Part shown: in pieces, positions 1-10,839 of the stretch | Layout of the letters: the number at the start of each line of letters is the position of its first letter | Numbering within the stretch: the first letter of the stretch is position 1 | Assembly: GCA_022495005.1 (NCBI GenBank) | Contig: JAGYXB010000966.1 | Coordinates: 372,001-436,000 of the forward strand | Reading direction: 5' to 3' | DNA: 64,000 nucleotides | Source: Rhyacophila brunnea | Taxonomy: Eukaryota > Arthropoda > Insecta > Trichoptera > Rhyacophilidae | Position numbers and translations under genes: made by a program | Notes under the pieces: model-generated | Databases searched by the model: none | Seen by the model: the letters and a program-made list of their open reading frames with translations, nothing else | What the model was told of the DNA's origin: nothing

Positions 1-180
1 GTTAACTGTCAATCCATGGTGCAAATACATTGTATTATTTATTTAATTTAATAAAACGCAATGTTTTAGTACTTTTTCACTTTTAATAAATATATATGGA
101 CCGGTTTCGTCCGCGTCAGAGAGGCATTTTCAACTGAATAATCTTTACAAAACAGCATCTATTAAAACAAATTCAAAATT
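1..180. repeat. Edge repeat, copy A
   Basis: This block is about 80% alike to 63821-64000 in the same orientation, beginning with the same GTTAACTGTCAAT and sharing AATAAAACGCAAT and GGACCGGTTTCGTCCGC. It may extend left of the window. On the minus strand it reads CTGAnGC...GACGAAACCGGTCC, a hairpin-like arrangement reminiscent of Penelope-like element termini, but this assignment is weak. No coding capacity is visible. Confidence 0.75.
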
Positions 181-389
181 CAACAAAGATAATCTACCAA
201 TACATTGAATTATCCATCCAATAATACTTTTTCAATGCCAGTTAAATTTAAATTAATGAAATTGGATATTAATATTTCATACTACATCATTAAGAACACT
301 AAACAAAATATTCAAAATCATATTATATATATAATGATTTCTTTTTCCTTTTTTAAATATAAATAAACCAATATTAATATTTTAAACAC
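181..389. other. AT-rich, unassigned
   Basis: No gene, inverted repeat or known repeat family was recognised here. It is short AT-rich DNA between the edge repeat and an RTE remnant. Confidence 0.5.
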
Positions 390-945
390 CTCAGGTTGAA
401 TAGGTGAAAAACTAACTACATCTATCCGGGACAGCAAGTGTATGTAGGCTGACGGATGTATGCTTATGTCGCCTGATTAATATCCTCAATAGTGTCCATC
501 CATTGTGCCTAAATTTAAAGTTTTCAACCAATGTGTAGGTCCTTCCGTAAATATAAACGCTCGCTAAACATTTCATGGTAAGAAATAACAGGCACAGCGT
601 ATTATGAAAAGATGCATGCTGGGCATAACATTAAAGGTAAATAAACGTGACTAAACGATGTTAATAGAATTTGTTAAAATCGTCAAATAGAAATATACTG
701 CACACATGGGTCAAAGAATTGATAATCTCGAGATAAATATAAGTAATCATACAGTGGTATGAAAGTGGTAGAAAATGTTCAAAAACCTACAGGCCGCTAG
801 ATCAACATAATAGTCGATTCTGATGAAATACGTAAAAAATGCAACGCACATGATCAACAGGAGTGGAAACAGTCTGAAGAGGTCTCCATGTAGCAGTGTA
901 TATATTCAGCTTGATGACGATTAATGTGTTAAAGGTGTTTCAATT
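390..945 (+). pseudogene. RTE-type LINE 3' remnant, heavily decayed
   Basis: The block aligns by eye with the better preserved RTE remnant at 6330-6952. It shares the opening CAGGTTGAATAGGTGAAAAACT-like phrase, the piece encoding a CMLGIT-like motif near 610-632, and the 3' end reading 'TATATTCAGCTTGATGACGAT'. It represents the C-terminal end of an endonuclease-reverse transcriptase of the RTE group, but no frame stays open. The terminal GATGA-type repeats fit RTE/BovB-like tails. Inferred to be an old, 5'-truncated insertion. Confidence 0.6.
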
Positions 946-2384
946 AACAATACTGTGACGTCAATTTTATATTAATATTTCCTCCTCTAATGTCTAATAC
1001 GTTATTATAAAAAGTGACAAAAGTTCGTGAATACTTTTTAAATTTTAACACTAAAAAAATACAAAAACCTTGATCTATTGATAGAAAATAAATGATCAGT
1101 AACGGTTCCGTCTGCTTAAACAAAATATCAGTTGGCAATTTAACTTTCTATTAAGCAGAGTAAACTGGCCGTGATCTTTAATAAATCATGTAGAACAACT
1201 AATATTATAGCACAATATTGTGCTTTATGTATATAATTATATAAAATCCTTCGAATGATTAAGTATAATATTTTATTCAGTAGGTAAGTATTTAAAAGTT
1301 TGCGAAGGTTGCTTGTTATCAAAAGGATTGTTTTGAATTATAACTCTGTTTAGGAAGAAATAACAAAGGATCAAAATACTTCCCAGAGAATGTTTTTATA
1401 TTTTGTTAAACACAAAAATGGTTCTATAAGAAATCTACGAAAAAAAATATTTTGAACAATATTTTTTTTTATCTGAGACATTTTTATAATATTATAATGT
1501 ATTTTATTAAACAAATTTCATACGTCCAAACAATAACTTTCCAATAAAAACAGTACACTTTTGAAGAACATCTTTCACAATAAAATACTTCGAAAGTCAA
1601 ACGTAATATTTGTTATGAAGCCAATATTTTTAATGATAACTGAAAACCTTTATCCTCGTTGTAAAAAAAAGCTTTGTTTATCTTTGAGGTATTTTGATAA
1701 GTACTTACTCTCCCTCCGTAAGTTACAGGAAACATCAAATATTAAAAGGTTTTTCGATACCTATGTACGTAAGGAGCTATCTATAAGTATAACCAGTTCA
1801 GTTGGATTGTAGATCGAAATAAGGTTTCCCTATAACTTAATAATGGAAACTTGACCATTGTTTGTGTAATAATATGTGATTCTGATATAGAATAATTTTG
1901 ATACTAGTCATTTTTTAACTACATCAGTTAGTCGTATCTTATTGACTCATTTTAGACAATACATACAATAAAATTGAGAATAATTCTAATCATTTTCTTG
2001 TTAAATACCTGTTATACATATTTTGTCGCGTTTGGGTAAGACTTAAAATGTCAACTTCACATAGGAAAATAAATATTAAATTTTCAATGCTCTCTTTAGA
2101 TGCAGTTATGTTTAAATTAATCTAAATGAGATACACTTTACATTTATAAAAAGCTAACAGATATTTTATTTTGTTTGTGTGATATGTGGTTCCAACCAGA
2201 TGGTGTTACATGCCATATAGATTGTGATACAATCAACTACTTATTGAAATATATATCTAAAATATGTATGTCTTATTTGATAATACAATATGTATAACAC
2301 CTATCTCGTTTAATGTAGGCGTTTAAAATAATTTAGATTACATTTTAATGGATTTAAAGGCTTTTAAATAATCTTATAATAAAG
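946..2384. other. AT-rich, no recognised feature
   Basis: Only short random ORFs are present (for example 1561-1812 and 1140-1322), with low-complexity residues and no family motif. I see no repeat shared with other parts of the window. Confidence 0.5.
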
Positions 2385-2397
2385 GAATACGTTTCCA

Positions 2398-2826
2398 TTC
2401 TAATGGATTTAAGTTTTGTATGATTCCATTTGAGTCGTTTTTGCGACTCGGGTTTTGCCTTTCGGCATCTTCAGGCACTATGTTCACTCACCAAAAAATA
2501 AATACACACAGACAACGAATATTATTTTAAATACAATCAGTATAGGATTTTTTACAAACACTTCAACTATTCATATTTTTTTGACTTAATAAGTGGGTGA
2601 TACAGTTTGTACCTACTTGATTGCATTTATTTATTATATAAGTTAGAATTAATTATATTCGTTGTCAGTGTGTATTTACTTCTTGGTGAGTGCACATAGT
2701 GCCTGAAGATGCTGAAAGGCGAAACCCGGGTCGCAAAAAAAGACTCAAATGGAATAGTACAAAACTTAAATCCATTAGAATTTAAATTCAAGTTCCATCA
2801 AGTACCTTTGGTCGATAGTATTAATA
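2398..2826. mobile_element. Foldback, Penelope-like terminal repeats in inverse orientation
   Basis: Two arms, about 2397-2522 and 2655-2781, are imperfect reverse complements. Each carries the phrase GCCTGAAGATGC-GAAAGGC followed by AAACCCG-GTCGC. A 13-bp direct repeat, GAATACGTTTCCA, lies at 2385-2397 and again at 2827-2839, as expected for a target-site duplication. A third, related arm is at 37305-37460. Penelope-like elements are known for terminal repeats in direct or inverse orientation and variable-length duplications, so I place it there tentatively. No RT or GIY-YIG frame lies between the arms. It could instead be a foldback DNA element. Confidence 0.6.
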
Positions 2827-2839
2827 GAATACGTTTCCA

Positions 2840-3627
2840 ATATGTTGGTATTCTCTATGATATCGGTATTTACTTCAAAATATTTTTGTATTTGACAGGA
2901 ATGCTCTTACTTAGTTAAATATTTCTAAATAAAAAAATAAATAGAACTGGTGCTCAAATGAAAAATCTAAATGCTTTCTGATGTCGGTTTTTACATAAAG
3001 AATAAGAATATAACAATCAAAAGCTGATAATAGAAATACAATTTTAAATACTGAATACTTTCTGTGGTAGTAATATTTAAAATAAATGTTAATGCCTAAT
3101 GATTTATTTTAATAATTTCACTGTGTCATAAACAGTGTTTCTCAAAAGAAAAGATATTAGATATGTTGAAAAATATCTCATCGCCCCAGCGTATCAAAGG
3201 TCTGGTCTGATGAGAGCGTTGCTCCGGGCCTTTTATCATAATCAAACATAAAGCGGAGTACACAAAATAAAATTACCAACATGGGGAACACTTTCAAATG
3301 TTGTATCGACACGATGAAAATGTATATGAAAATTACGCGATAAGAAAATGAACGTTTTACTAAAGAGAGATAATACGGATTTAAAAAAATATTCTGAGAA
3401 AATTGAAAATGTTTTAATAAAGCACATTTCACAAGCAACAAATACGAAAAATTTCTTTAAAAAATCTTTACAATATTTTATTTCAATTACTAACAAACCA
3501 CTTGTTATTCTTGTATTTTTATATTGTTCCAACATTATGAACAATCCATTATTACTTGTGTTTTTTCTTTAATTTTTAATACCAAGACATTTAATAACAA
3601 TTAAGTAGAGGATTATTTTTTTTTAGT
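2840..3627. other. No recognised gene
   Basis: ORFs on both strands at 3178-3572 overlap each other and show no family signature. A phrase at about 3207-3232 has a hammerhead-like CTGATGA-GAGC-GCTC order but lacks the GAAA core. Otherwise nothing is recognised. Confidence 0.45.
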
Positions 3628-3806
3628 ATTAATAACCATAGCCTTGCTTTGCATACAAGGTAAGTGTTAGTAATTTTAAACAATCACAAACATCCAGGCT
3701 TTGGAGAAAAACACATAAATATTGTGTCTTCAGCGGGAATCGAACCAAGAACTCTCGGGTGGAAGGCCCGCGCCTTACGCACTGTACCACGAGAGCCACC
3801 TAGGTA
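3628..3806 (-). repeat. tRNA-derived SINE, family 3
   Basis: On the minus strand the head at about 3806-3722 reads like a tRNA, with an A-box-like GTGGTACAGTGCG and a B box GGTTCGATTCC. It is followed by a body containing ACACAATATTTATGTG and TGTTTGTGATTGT. The 3' end has a hairpin CCTTG...CAAGG followed by TATGGTTATTAATA. The same 3' end occurs at the end of the R1/I-like LINE near 56855-56890. It is a pol III-type SINE copy, not a functional tRNA, because the body and LINE-like tail follow directly. Confidence 0.75.
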
Positions 3807-3899
3807 GAATATTATTAAAGGAATACCGTGCATCGGTGACCACTAAATCAACTTTATATTTAAATATGCGATTGTATATTCTACAGTGTGCAAAAAATA

Positions 3900-4012
3900 A
3901 TCACACATATTATGCAGTTCACCGTATCACAGTTCTCGGTGAGTTTTTACATCGAAAACAGACGGAATAGCTTTGAGATCAAACTCATGTCTAAATAAAA
4001 GACATAAATATA
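3900..4012. repeat. Interspersed repeat end (GCAGTTCRCCGT type)
   Basis: The stretch from GCAGTTCACCGTATCAC to ATGTCTAAATAAAA matches 29302-29425 and its duplicate 34723-34846. It carries no ORF of note. It is probably one end of a MITE-like repeat. Confidence 0.5.
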
Positions 4013-4070
4013 TATTACCCACCGGAATACGATGAAAAGACAGAAGAAAATAGTTAAATAACTTAATACA

Positions 4071-4236
4071 TTCACTGCTGACCAGTTAATTACCATAACT
4101 CGGTCAGTGCTAAAGACACGCCTAGCGTGTTGTAGCAATTAGCATGATAATTAAATGTGGTAATTAACTGGTCAGCAGTGAACGTATAATAATATGTATC
4201 TAATGGCCACACGCCAGGCGTGTTTTGAGCACTGAA
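4071..4236. repeat. Interleaved inverted repeats A-B-A'-B'
   Basis: A perfect 25-bp inverted repeat pairs 4071-4095 with 4158-4182. A second, imperfect inverted repeat pairs about 4104-4134 with 4207-4236. The second is itself near-palindromic (ACACGCCTAGCGTGT and ACACGCCAGGCGTGT). The order is A, B, A', B', so the two pairs interlock rather than nest. It is probably a MITE, but no target duplication is clear. Confidence 0.7.
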
Positions 4237-4239
4237 AGA

Positions 4240-5224
4240 GTAAATACAGTATTATTGTAGGTATATATTTTATATTTATATATAATTCTTAATGATTTCC
4301 AGAATGTCAATCAATTCTATACGGAAAACTGTTTTTGGTACAATTTTACAATTTACACGTGGCAATGGAATTAGTAACAATATTTTATATACGGAAATCA
4401 ATGGAATATAAGAAAAAAATAGAAATATAATGCTCACACTTTCTATACATGTTTGAATTGTTTAAGTCTAAGTATAAAAATAGGTATGTGTTGATATGAA
4501 AATGTCGCCTATTGTATTATGTCACCTGTACTATTCTGTATAACGGGAAAATTTTGTATCCACCTCATTTTTTATATTGCAATACCTTATAGAAAAAGCA
4601 ATTATCTACTAATCGTTTACATTAAAACTTTCTTAATAAAAAAGTTTTCGCTCAGGTGTATAGCATTAAAGATCGATTTTTGCGGAGTGTTAATATTGTA
4701 CAAACCTGCAAATAAGTGACCCGGAAAGCATATATATAGGTTGGACAAAAGCATTTTACTCATTATGTAACAAAATAATGACGATAATTAAATTTCTTGT
4801 TGAGTGAGCTGTAAAAAACAACGCAGAAAAAATTCTTAATATGCTTTTTCGTATTAATTTAGTTTACGGGTGGATAATCTTTTTTATAGCGTGCTTTCTT
4901 TTTGGATTACGTTGTAAAAAATGCAAGTAGCTTAGATAATACTTAGCAATTTTATAGGAAGATACTCTTGGAAAATTCACAATTATCATAATTTTACAGA
5001 CAATTCGTAGTATTGGTATGAAAAGTAACCAATTTGGTTTGCAGATTGTAACTTCGACTTTTATATTCGCACATTTCTCATCATGGACTGGAAAATTTGG
5101 AAAGTCTGAATGTTTTGGAAAGGCGACAATGGCACGCTATAGACCTCGGCCAATTATAAACTCGAAGACAATATTTTAACAATTCAAATGAGTAATATAT
5201 TACGTAAATAAATTGACATGATTA
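4240..5224. other. AT-rich, no recognised feature
   Basis: The stretch has short ORFs only (one at 4519-4719) with no domain signature. No tRNA-like, LINE or MITE pattern was recognised. Confidence 0.45.
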
Positions 5225-5705
5225 TTGAACATAGATAATTTTGAAAACACTAGAAAATAGAAAAAATCTTTTTAAACGAAATCGAACCTGCATTTCTCGG
5301 GTTTCGCGCCCATGCATATAGAGCACTATGCCAAAGGCATCATACTTAATTGCGAGAAATTTTAACTAAAAATGGCTCTTAATACTCTCTGAAGCACTTT
5401 CCAAAATGAACTATTATTGGCGATTGGCTTTTGTATTTTAAATCAAAGTAGGTATTACTTTAATTATTAACCGACGACACGGATCACTCCAAGATTTTTT
5501 GTTGTAACTTAATTGAACTTGCTAATATTTTTTTTATTCAACGAATGATTCACAAGACTTAAGAATGTAACATTTTTTTTATTGAACATAAGTACGTAAT
5601 TATAAAACACTTCTGAGAAATATATAACCAATAGAAACAATTTTAAATTCTTAAATCTTGTGAATTATTCGTTGAATAAAAAAAATAGTTGATTTGTTTA
5701 TATTG
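5225..5705 (-). repeat. SINE family 2, composite copy
   Basis: The tRNA-like head is on the minus strand at about 5340-5280, with a GGTTCGATTTC-like B box. Its body matches 18012-18350 and 47690-48040. A second unit start follows at 5535-5640, and then an inverted tail at 5645-5705 (CTTAAATCTTGTGAATTATTC). The copy is therefore a partial head-to-tail dimer with an inverted end. Confidence 0.75.
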
Positions 5706-6329
5706 AAAAAATTCGGTGACTTATGCAGTTGTCCAAACTGAAAATATTTGTTTTTTTACTAACTTCCTCTAATTTACCTAATTATGATTATTATGGCAAA
5801 TATTTCAGTACAGTACAATCATCATAAGCTTCTTGATGGACTTATTCACACTGGTGCAATAAAATTCCTTCCCACCAAAAATTTTCAGTCAGGTCTTACC
5901 TAAGTCGAATATGTTCGAAAATTAATTTAAAACATATTTTGTAGGTCAATAATCAAATATGTAAAGCCCAATTCATACTCATAGTATATTTACAACGGAA
6001 ATCCAATATTCCTTATATACTAAAGTGTTAAATACAATAATAATAATAATAAGGGCATGAAATATCTTAAATTACGTTTTTCCGAAAGTGTTCTTTTTGG
6101 ACATAAATTAGTCTCTCTCATATGCACTATAATATCACTCTAATTTCAATTAACGCTGGAAGTATATTATTATTGTAAACAAATCATTATAGGTATATTT
6201 TATTACATTAATAATTAGGTATATAGAGAATTAATAACATATATTATACAGAAAAAAATCATAATAATAAAATAATAATACAAAATAAGTGTCAAAAGAT
6301 ATAAAATTAAATAATACCTTATATAATAT
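5706..6329. other. AT-rich, no recognised feature
   Basis: The stretch has short AAT/AATAAT runs near 6037-6050 and 6260-6285 and no gene-like frame. Confidence 0.5.
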
Positions 6330-6952
6330 AATGGCACTCAGCTTGAATAGGTGAAAAACTATATCTATCTGGGACAACAAGACAGTGTCTATAGATGGAT
6401 GTATATTTGATGAAATTATTCGTAGAGTAAGTAAAAAGACTGGCCTGGAATGCTTTTGATCACCTGAATAATGTTTTCAAAAATTACCTCCCACTGTGCC
6501 TAAAGCGCAAAGTATTCAAGTATGTGCTTCCCGTAATTATGCGTGTGAAACATGGACACTAAATGTAAAAGAGAGATCCAGAAACTTAGAGCAGCACAGC
6601 GTGGCATGGAGGGGTGCATTCTGGGCATAACGCGAAAGGACAAAAAGCGGAATGATTGGATAATAATGCAGACAAGGGTTTGCGATGTAATAGATTTCGC
6701 TAAAAACCTTAAATATAAATGGGCTCGACACATAATTAGAAGAAAGGACTATCGCTGGATAAATCTAGTCATCCAGTGGTACCCAACAGGTACAAAACAT
6801 CTGCAAGGTAGACCTAGAGGCCGCTGGATTGATGAAATGGTTAAGTTCTGCGGAAGTACGGGGCAACGCAACGCACGAGACCGATAGAAGTGGAATCATC
6901 TTGGAGAGGCCTTCATCCAACAGTGGATATATTCAGGCTGATGATGATATAA
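6330..6952 (+). pseudogene. RTE-type LINE reverse transcriptase C-terminus
   Basis: The longest open piece, 6552-6887, encodes about 111 residues with the order QRGMEGCILGITRKDKKR, then KWARHI, then VIQWYPTGTKH, then GRPRGRWIDE and CG. This is the C-terminal signature of RTE-clade endonuclease-reverse transcriptases that follows the RT domain. After a frame change the end reads GEAFIQQWIYSG and stop, followed by a GATGATGAT tail at about 6941-6950. Upstream, 6330-6551 matches the related remnant at 390-600 and contains frameshifts. The catalytic RT core and endonuclease are missing, so this is a 5'-truncated dead copy. Related copies lie at 390-945, 26728-27185, 32149-32606 and 51470-51750. 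Confidence 0.8.
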
Positions 6953-7202
6953 TATAAACTATATAAATATAATGTAATAAATATAATATATATAAAACTA
7001 TTTTTATACTAGGTCCTCCAGTTCACTGGATACCTCAAGAGTACCTTAAATAACAACTTAATTATCTCCTTTGCTTTCTATGCTTATTCGCTGGGTCAAA
7101 TTATTTTAAAGTTGGTAAACTTATACGGAAATAATTAGGTATTTAAGTAGAGTGTAGACCATACATCTAGAATTAAATATTTTATAAGACGGCTAAATAT
7201 CA

Positions 7203-7375
7203 TTACCTGCGATGGCCGAGTGGTAATGTATCCGCTTGGTATGTTAAGGTATCGAGTTCTAATTCTGGATTTAGCAAAATTCACATCTAGTTTTTCAATG
7301 TGTCTTTGGATCAAGAGCATGGACGTAATGAGCAGGTGGCTAACATCAATTTCTCATTCAAAAAATGTTAAAAGT
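7203..7375 (+). repeat. tRNA-derived SINE related to family 1
   Basis: The head GCGATGGCCGAGTGGT resembles a Leu/Ser-type tRNA start with an A box, followed by a degenerate B box ATCGAGTTCTAATTC. The body contains TTTTTCAATGTGTCTTTG and GAGCAGGTGGCTAACATC. These match the central body of family 1 (TTTTTCAATTTGTGTGTG and GAGCAAGTGGCTGACATC). It appears to be a different head on a shared body. Confidence 0.6.
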
Positions 7376-7429
7376 AAGATAAATAATTGAAAAAAATACG
7401 TCATACAAGACTCCATTAAATGTTTGTAC

Positions 7430-8127
7430 TAGGGATTGCAATACCGGTATTTCAAAACCGGTATTCAATTATTTATCAATACCGAAATACCGGTTTCAAA
7501 AATCCAAAATACCGGTATTTTCTGTATTAAGAGAGCATACACGTTTATGTTTTTTACAAATGAATTTATTTAATGTTATTTCTTCATTACTTACTACTAG
7601 GTACATACATATTGTATATTAAATATTTTAGTGTGTAAGCTTTATGCTGCCAAAATGTAAATATATTGACTTAAACCAATAAAATTTAAATTAAAATAAA
7701 ACAAAACCCGTCAAATATACTAATTATATAATTGTCACGATGAATTAACATATTTCGAAAACGAAAATATTCGTCACAAACATTTCCAATTTTTCAATAA
7801 CTATTGATCCAACGTTGATAGTACATCCAACTGAACAAACGTTGAAGTTGAAAGAGATTTTCCTCTACCCGTAGCAGTTCTAAAGAATTATGTACATATT
7901 TATAAAGGTCAACATAATAAATGTAGGTAGGTACTTTAGGTAGCTATAAAATAGTATTTGAAAGAGATTTTAGTAGTTTTTATATAGAATATTAGTTAAT
8001 TAATATTTATTTATAGGTACGTTTTTTTCTAGTGTGTTTTTACGAATACCGGTATTAGTACCGGTATTCAATAAAAAATACCGAAATACCGGTATTGATA
8101 AATATTCATTCGGTATTGCATTCCCTA
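7430..8127. mobile_element. hAT-like non-autonomous element (TAGGGATTGCAATACCGG ends)
   Basis: The ends are inverted: TAGGGATTGCAATACCGG at 7430 and CGGTATTGCATTCCCTA ending at 8127. The flanks GTTTGTAC (7422-7429) and GTTTTTAC (8128-8135) match at 7 of 8 bases, which is the 8-bp duplication length typical of hAT. Several ACCGGTAT palindromes repeat near both ends. No transposase frame is left inside. A relative lies at 48523-48874. Confidence 0.8.
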
Positions 8128-8734
8128 GTTTTTACTTATTTTGAGCATTTTTATGTGATGTTCTAAATATAAGATAAATTAACATAAAAGTAATTGAGTT
8201 ACAACTTATAACCTTTTCCCCTGTATTATATATATCCACTTCAATATCTTAATGTCAGGGTTCTGAGAATACCTTCTCAATTTTAAGTCCATATTTATTA
8301 CATGGCTTCAAAGATATAATAATTTAATGTATTATAAAATTTTCTATATACACGTGGAATGTTCCGCTTAGCTTTTCTCGCTGCGCCAAAGCACTTACAT
8401 TTTTATCTTTACGCAACCGTTCTCAATTTCTTTCGAAATAATATTATGTTTACTTGCCATTCAAGTAGCGTTTGCATAGCGAGTCACTCGCCGGTGTCAT
8501 ATGTTTACATACCTCGAAACTTTAAAGAAATTTAGACCTCTTGAGTTATTTTAACTTAAACGATTTTATGCAAATTTCTAACCGGTTAACTTTTCTTTAA
8601 GTGAAGTTTTTACCGAAATTAAAGAGGTGAAAATGTTAACATTTATTTTCGTTTTCTTTTAATAATAAACAGCTCCGTTTATTTATTACCATCGTAATAA
8701 TGAAACTATTCCGTAATAATGAAACTATTGTATA
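8128..8734. other. No recognised feature
   Basis: Slightly less AT-biased than its neighbours, with no ORF, repeat or splice-bounded exon that I can support. Confidence 0.45.
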
Positions 8735-9310
8735 TAGAACTGTAGCAATTATCCCACTCAGCATTAAATGAGTGACACACTTTAATATGTATGTTTTGTT
8801 GTCAGAACAAAACAATAGAGCGATAATGAAGTCAGCATATCCTCAATCATAACTAGATCAGTAGAATCTGTTATGATTTGTTAATTGCGACACCATCTCT
8901 TGTAATATTATATGTACTGCATTTGTATAAATTGGAAGAACAATGCATGAATCCTCGACGCACGAATACGAGACGCACTACTATTCTCACGAGTCCTTCA
9001 CTCGACATATAGTCAACCGTCATTCCACTCAAGTCCAGCCTCTCAGTTCATTAATATAATCAATCTCTTGATCACATCGATCTCACGAGTAAATCATTAC
9101 CCGCGATTATAATCTCACGTTGTCATCTTTATCAAAGAATTATTGTAGTTATTATATTCTTGTATCGATCAATATACTCTCCTCGACACCTACAAGCAAC
9201 CACGATCTTCTCCCTCCTCTACATCATCAACCGCTAAAGAACTTTGTGGTAATTATAATATGTAGGTACATAATATCTAGTACTACAAATAAATTTCTGT
9301 CTTAAGAACT
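8735..9310 (+). repeat. Solo-type LTR, family shared with 58.7-59.7 kb
   Basis: The sequence runs parallel to 58695-59600 once the nested hAT there is removed. Both contain ACACTTTAATATGTATGTTTTG, TTGCGACA-TCTCTTG, a TATAAAT-like box and many short CTCACGAGTCC/CTCGA phrases, then ACTCTCCTCGA. A minus-strand piece of the same LTR is at 20385-20640. No internal gag or pol follows, so it is a solo or truncated LTR. The superfamily is inferred from the 58.7-kb copy, which ends at a GATGACCCCAACGTGA motif of the BEL/Pao or Gypsy type. Confidence 0.65.
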
Positions 9311-9540
9311 TTTATTTAAAAAAAATCTACCCAGAATCAAATTCTAGAGGAATATTTTATAACTTATTCCGAATTGTTTTCAAATTATTTAATTCACACT
9401 TTACTTTATTTTATTTGCAGATATCTTACTAACAAAAATAATCACACTTTTTCTAGACGTAACATATCTTTCCGACCCGCATATTTTGAAAAAATTGTTG
9501 CGATTTAAAAGTTTTTGTACCTGTATATTATATTTTTTAG

Positions 9541-9697
9541 TATTGTACGACAACATCTTTTTGGCTACGTGTGAAAACTGTGAACTAACATGCTCCGCCC
9601 ATTTTTACCCGGAATTCCATTATAAACTAACAAGTTCCTCCCATTTAGTAGACAGCAGCGCCTAGAAGCGTAGCCAAGAAGATGTTGTCGTACAATA
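9541..9697. mobile_element. Short MITE with 29-bp TIRs
   Basis: Left end TATTGTACGACAACATCTTT at 9541-9569 and right end at 9669-9697 are near-perfect reverse complements with one length difference in a T run. The 157-bp element has no coding capacity. The outermost TA could be the target duplication. Confidence 0.8.
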
Positions 9698-10829
9698 GTC
9701 TCTAGTTCTCCAGTTTTAGTTCAACCGGAAAACTGTAGAGGGATTTCTTTTTCTGGATGAACATTTCCAATCCGTGACGGATGGCAACACTAAGTCGAAC
9801 TCACACATTTCACTGTTCCGGTAATATTTCTTATCTATTAAGCTATCGATTTATCTATGTACGATGCGAATTATGACTAATAACTATGATATTTGCGTTG
9901 CTTTAAATTGTGTTAAGAAAATGCTTTTTTGTTTGGAACCAAACACACATAGTAAAGTCATCATTTAAATTTTCCTTATGCGCGATTCAAACCTATGATT
10001 TACAGCTTTAAAAGCGTATATTCTGCTAATCAACAAACACCATTAAAACTTCAAAATTAAATTAGGATTTTCCTATGATACGCTATTTCTAATAGACTTT
10101 GAAAATGAAGGACATCAAATTAATACGTCAATTAACTTTCTCATTTTTTCTTAACTTGCTCGTATTACGAAAATATTTCGAGCATGGCATTTAAATGACA
10201 TTTTTTTTACGTAAATTACAAAATATTTCGATGTAGTTAATTGATATAAATGTCAAAAAGAAATATTTTTGTGCGCAGCGGAATGAAATAATTTAGTAAC
10301 GATGCTCCGTACAATTAATTAACGCCTCGCTTACATTTCACTTAGTTTTTTTAGAAGCGGGTACATTTTTTTAATATTTAAATATGCTAACAGTATTCTA
10401 GACTAATAGTCATACATGTAAACAAAATAATATGTACTTTTCTTAATTACTTAATATTTACTTAAGAAATTGTTGTCTGCTTTTTTGCTAGCAACTTTGT
10501 ATTCCATGGTTTATTTAGGGTACTTACCTATGTAGGTATAGATACTACTGACAAAAAGTTATTAATAAAATTTTCGTCTATGTGATGGAACTCAATTATA
10601 TTAATGATTCTTTATTATCTCTTTATAATCTTTATTATTCTTTCATAGCATACTATTACAGTAAACTTCCCAGTATCCGCGCATGTATTGTCATGTGTAG
10701 CGGCAACGCATCTGGTGCACACAAACTGAAACTTTTCGTGATTGGAAAAGTGAAAAAACAAATAAAGGAACAGAAATAAGAAATCGTCTTATTATATTAT
10801 ATTAATACAATCAGAAAAGAGCATGGATT
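9698..10829. other. AT-rich, no recognised feature
   Basis: Only short ORFs are present (10582-10779). No shared repeat or RNA gene was found. Confidence 0.45.
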
Positions 10830-10839
10830 GATATAAGTG

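Noticed and set aside
3205..3235. Hammerhead-like CTGATGA-GAGC-GCTC phrase
   Set aside because: The conserved GAAA after stem II is replaced by GGGC and there is no room for a stem I loop, so a ribozyme is not supported.
8735..9310. Host promoter and first exon
   Set aside because: The block recurs as an LTR at 58.7 kb and 20.4 kb, so the TATA-like text belongs to the repeat.
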